This document shows, piece after piece, positions 63,077 through 64,000 of a DNA stretch of 64,000 nucleotides. The notes beneath the pieces are model-generated. The model was given only the letters and a program-made list of their open reading frames with translations. It had not been told where the DNA came from and did not search any database. Each line of letters opens with the position of its first letter. Position 1 is the stretch's first letter. The stretch spans positions 1-64,000 of the forward strand of contig CBDCZF010000005.1 in NCBI GenBank assembly GCA_965224225.1, written 5' to 3'. The position numbers and the translations under genes were made by a program. Origin of the DNA: CAJQQK01 sp965224225. Lineage in GTDB: Bacteria; Pseudomonadota; Alphaproteobacteria; Rhizobiales; Hyphomicrobiaceae.

Positions 63077-63976
63077 ATGGCCATTCTCGTCGACGCAAAC
63101 ACCAAAGTGATCTGCCAGGGCATCACCGGCTCTCAGGGCACGTTTCACACCCAGCAAGCAAAGCTTTACGGTACCAATGTCGTCGGCGGTGTGACGCCGG
63201 GCAAGGGTGGGACCAAGCACGAGAACGCCGACCTCGCCAATGTGCCGATCTTCAACACGGTCGGTGAAGCGCGTGATCAGACGGGCGCCGATGCGACCTC
63301 GATCTATGTGCCGCCGCCGTTTGCGGCTGACGCCATTCTCGAGGCGATCGATGCCGAGTTTCCGCTGATCGTGTGCATCACCGAGGGGGTGCCGGTGATG
63401 GACATGGTCAAGGTCAAGCGGGCGCTGGTCGGTTCGTCGTCGCTATTGCTCGGGCCCAATTGTCCGGGCGTGCTGACGCCAAATGCCTGCAAGATCGGCA
63501 TCATGCCGGGCAACATCTTCAAGAAGGGCAACGTCGGTATCGTCTCGCGGTCCGGGACGCTGACCTACGAGGCCGTTAAACAGACAACGGATGCGGATCT
63601 CGGCCAGTCGACGGCCGTCGGTATCGGTGGCGATCCGGTGAAGGGGCTCGATTTCATCGACGTGCTCGAGATGTTTCTGGCAGACCCCGAGACGACGTCG
63701 ATCATCATGATCGGCGAGATCGGCGGTTCGGCCGAGGAAGATGCCGCCGACTTCATCAAGAGTGAGGCTGCCAAGGGCCGCAAGAAACCGATGGCCGGTT
63801 TCATCGCCGGTGTTACGGCGCCGCCGGGGCGGCGCATGGGGCATGCCGGTGCGATCATCTCAGGCGGCAAGGGCAGCGCTGAAGACAAGATCGATGCGAT
63901 GAAGTCGGCTGGAATTGCGGTTGCCGACAGCCCGGCATCGCTCGGGACTACGCTGGCGGCGGTGCTGAAGGGTTAA
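63077..63976 (+). CDS. sucD: succinyl-CoA synthetase alpha subunit
   Basis: 299-residue alpha subunit, complete. N-terminal CoA-binding AILVDANTKVICQGITGSQGTFHTQQA, VIVxITEG-type segment PLIVCITEGVPVMDMV, GPNCPGVLTPNACKIGIMPG and the phosphorylated histidine in PPGRRMGHAGAII. Ends 24 bp before the window edge. Normally adjacent to sucC, here 697 bp away with a toxin-antitoxin pair between them. Confidence 0.97.
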   Translation: MAILVDANTKVICQGITGSQGTFHTQQAKLYGTNVVGGVTPGKGGTKHENADLANVPIFNTVGEARDQTGADATSIYVPPPFAADAILEAIDAEFPLIVCITEGVPVMDMVKVKRALVGSSSLLLGPNCPGVLTPNACKIGIMPGNIFKKGNVGIVSRSGTLTYEAVKQTTDADLGQSTAVGIGGDPVKGLDFIDVLEMFLADPETTSIIMIGEIGGSAEEDAADFIKSEAAKGRKKPMAGFIAGVTAPPGRRMGHAGAIISGGKGSAEDKIDAMKSAGIAVADSPASLGTTLAAVLKG

Positions 63977-64000
63977 GACGTCGAATTTCGAAGTGTACTT

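Noticed and set aside
1..64000. Prophage
   Set aside because: Two tyrosine recombinases are present, but no capsid, tail, terminase, portal or lysis genes; the integrases fit islands or small elements.

Overview
The window looks like a chromosomal segment of a high-GC alphaproteobacterium, most likely of the Hyphomicrobiales (Rhizobiales). The grounds are the gene sets asd/leuB, dapB/gpmA and mdh-sucC-sucD, the style of the proteins, and a tripartite tricarboxylate (TTT) transporter. The assignment is inferred from gene content and not tested by phylogeny.

Region 1 (1-4925) is a catabolic operon in which each gene overlaps the next: hydantoinase/oxoprolinase B (5' end outside the window), hydantoinase A, and a thiamine-diphosphate enzyme of the acetolactate synthase type. 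Region 2 (about 5.0-33 kb) is a mobile-element graveyard. It holds three IS1182-type copies (one decayed, two identical), one IS256, one IS1595, one IS21 and an ISL3 remnant. Four broken genes can be rebuilt in frame across the insertions: an exported amidohydrolase (IS256), tctC (IS1595), tctA (IS1182 copy 2) and a P4-like integrase (IS1182 copy 3). The first three have exact target duplications; the integrase insertion does not. The region also has an in-frame porA'-'livG chimera, a 5'-truncated caspase-like gene, a LysR regulator divergent from the ruined tct operon, two MBL-fold hydrolases, a second tyrosine recombinase, and an Ala-type tRNA/tmRNA 3' end that is probably an attachment site. 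Next to this site lie a frameshifted ParA-like ATPase and a frameshifted helical-repeat protein. A 270-bp MITE-like element marks the right edge.

Region 3 (33-64 kb) is mostly ordinary chromosome. It holds a sugar-acid dehydratase, a methyltransferase, a membrane protein, an FAH-family hydrolase, asd, an IS110 element inside a palindromic intergenic repeat, a split ThDP decarboxylase, leuB, gpmA, dapB, an M20 amidohydrolase, a beta-hydroxyacid dehydrogenase, an exported MBL hydrolase, a SUKH-3-like gene, a GMC oxidoreductase, a surface-glycan cluster (three glycosyltransferases and a flippase), a DUF3800 gene, and then mdh-ridA-sucC-[toxin/antitoxin]-sucD.

The points most worth a second look are the PorA-LivG fusion, the toxin-antitoxin pair between sucC and sucD, the IS110 non-coding end with its perfect 34-bp palindrome and palindromic target, the MITE-like element, the decayed ParA/helical-repeat pair beside the attachment site, and the unequal target duplication of the third IS1182 copy. 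I found no CRISPR array, no rRNA and no complete tRNA.
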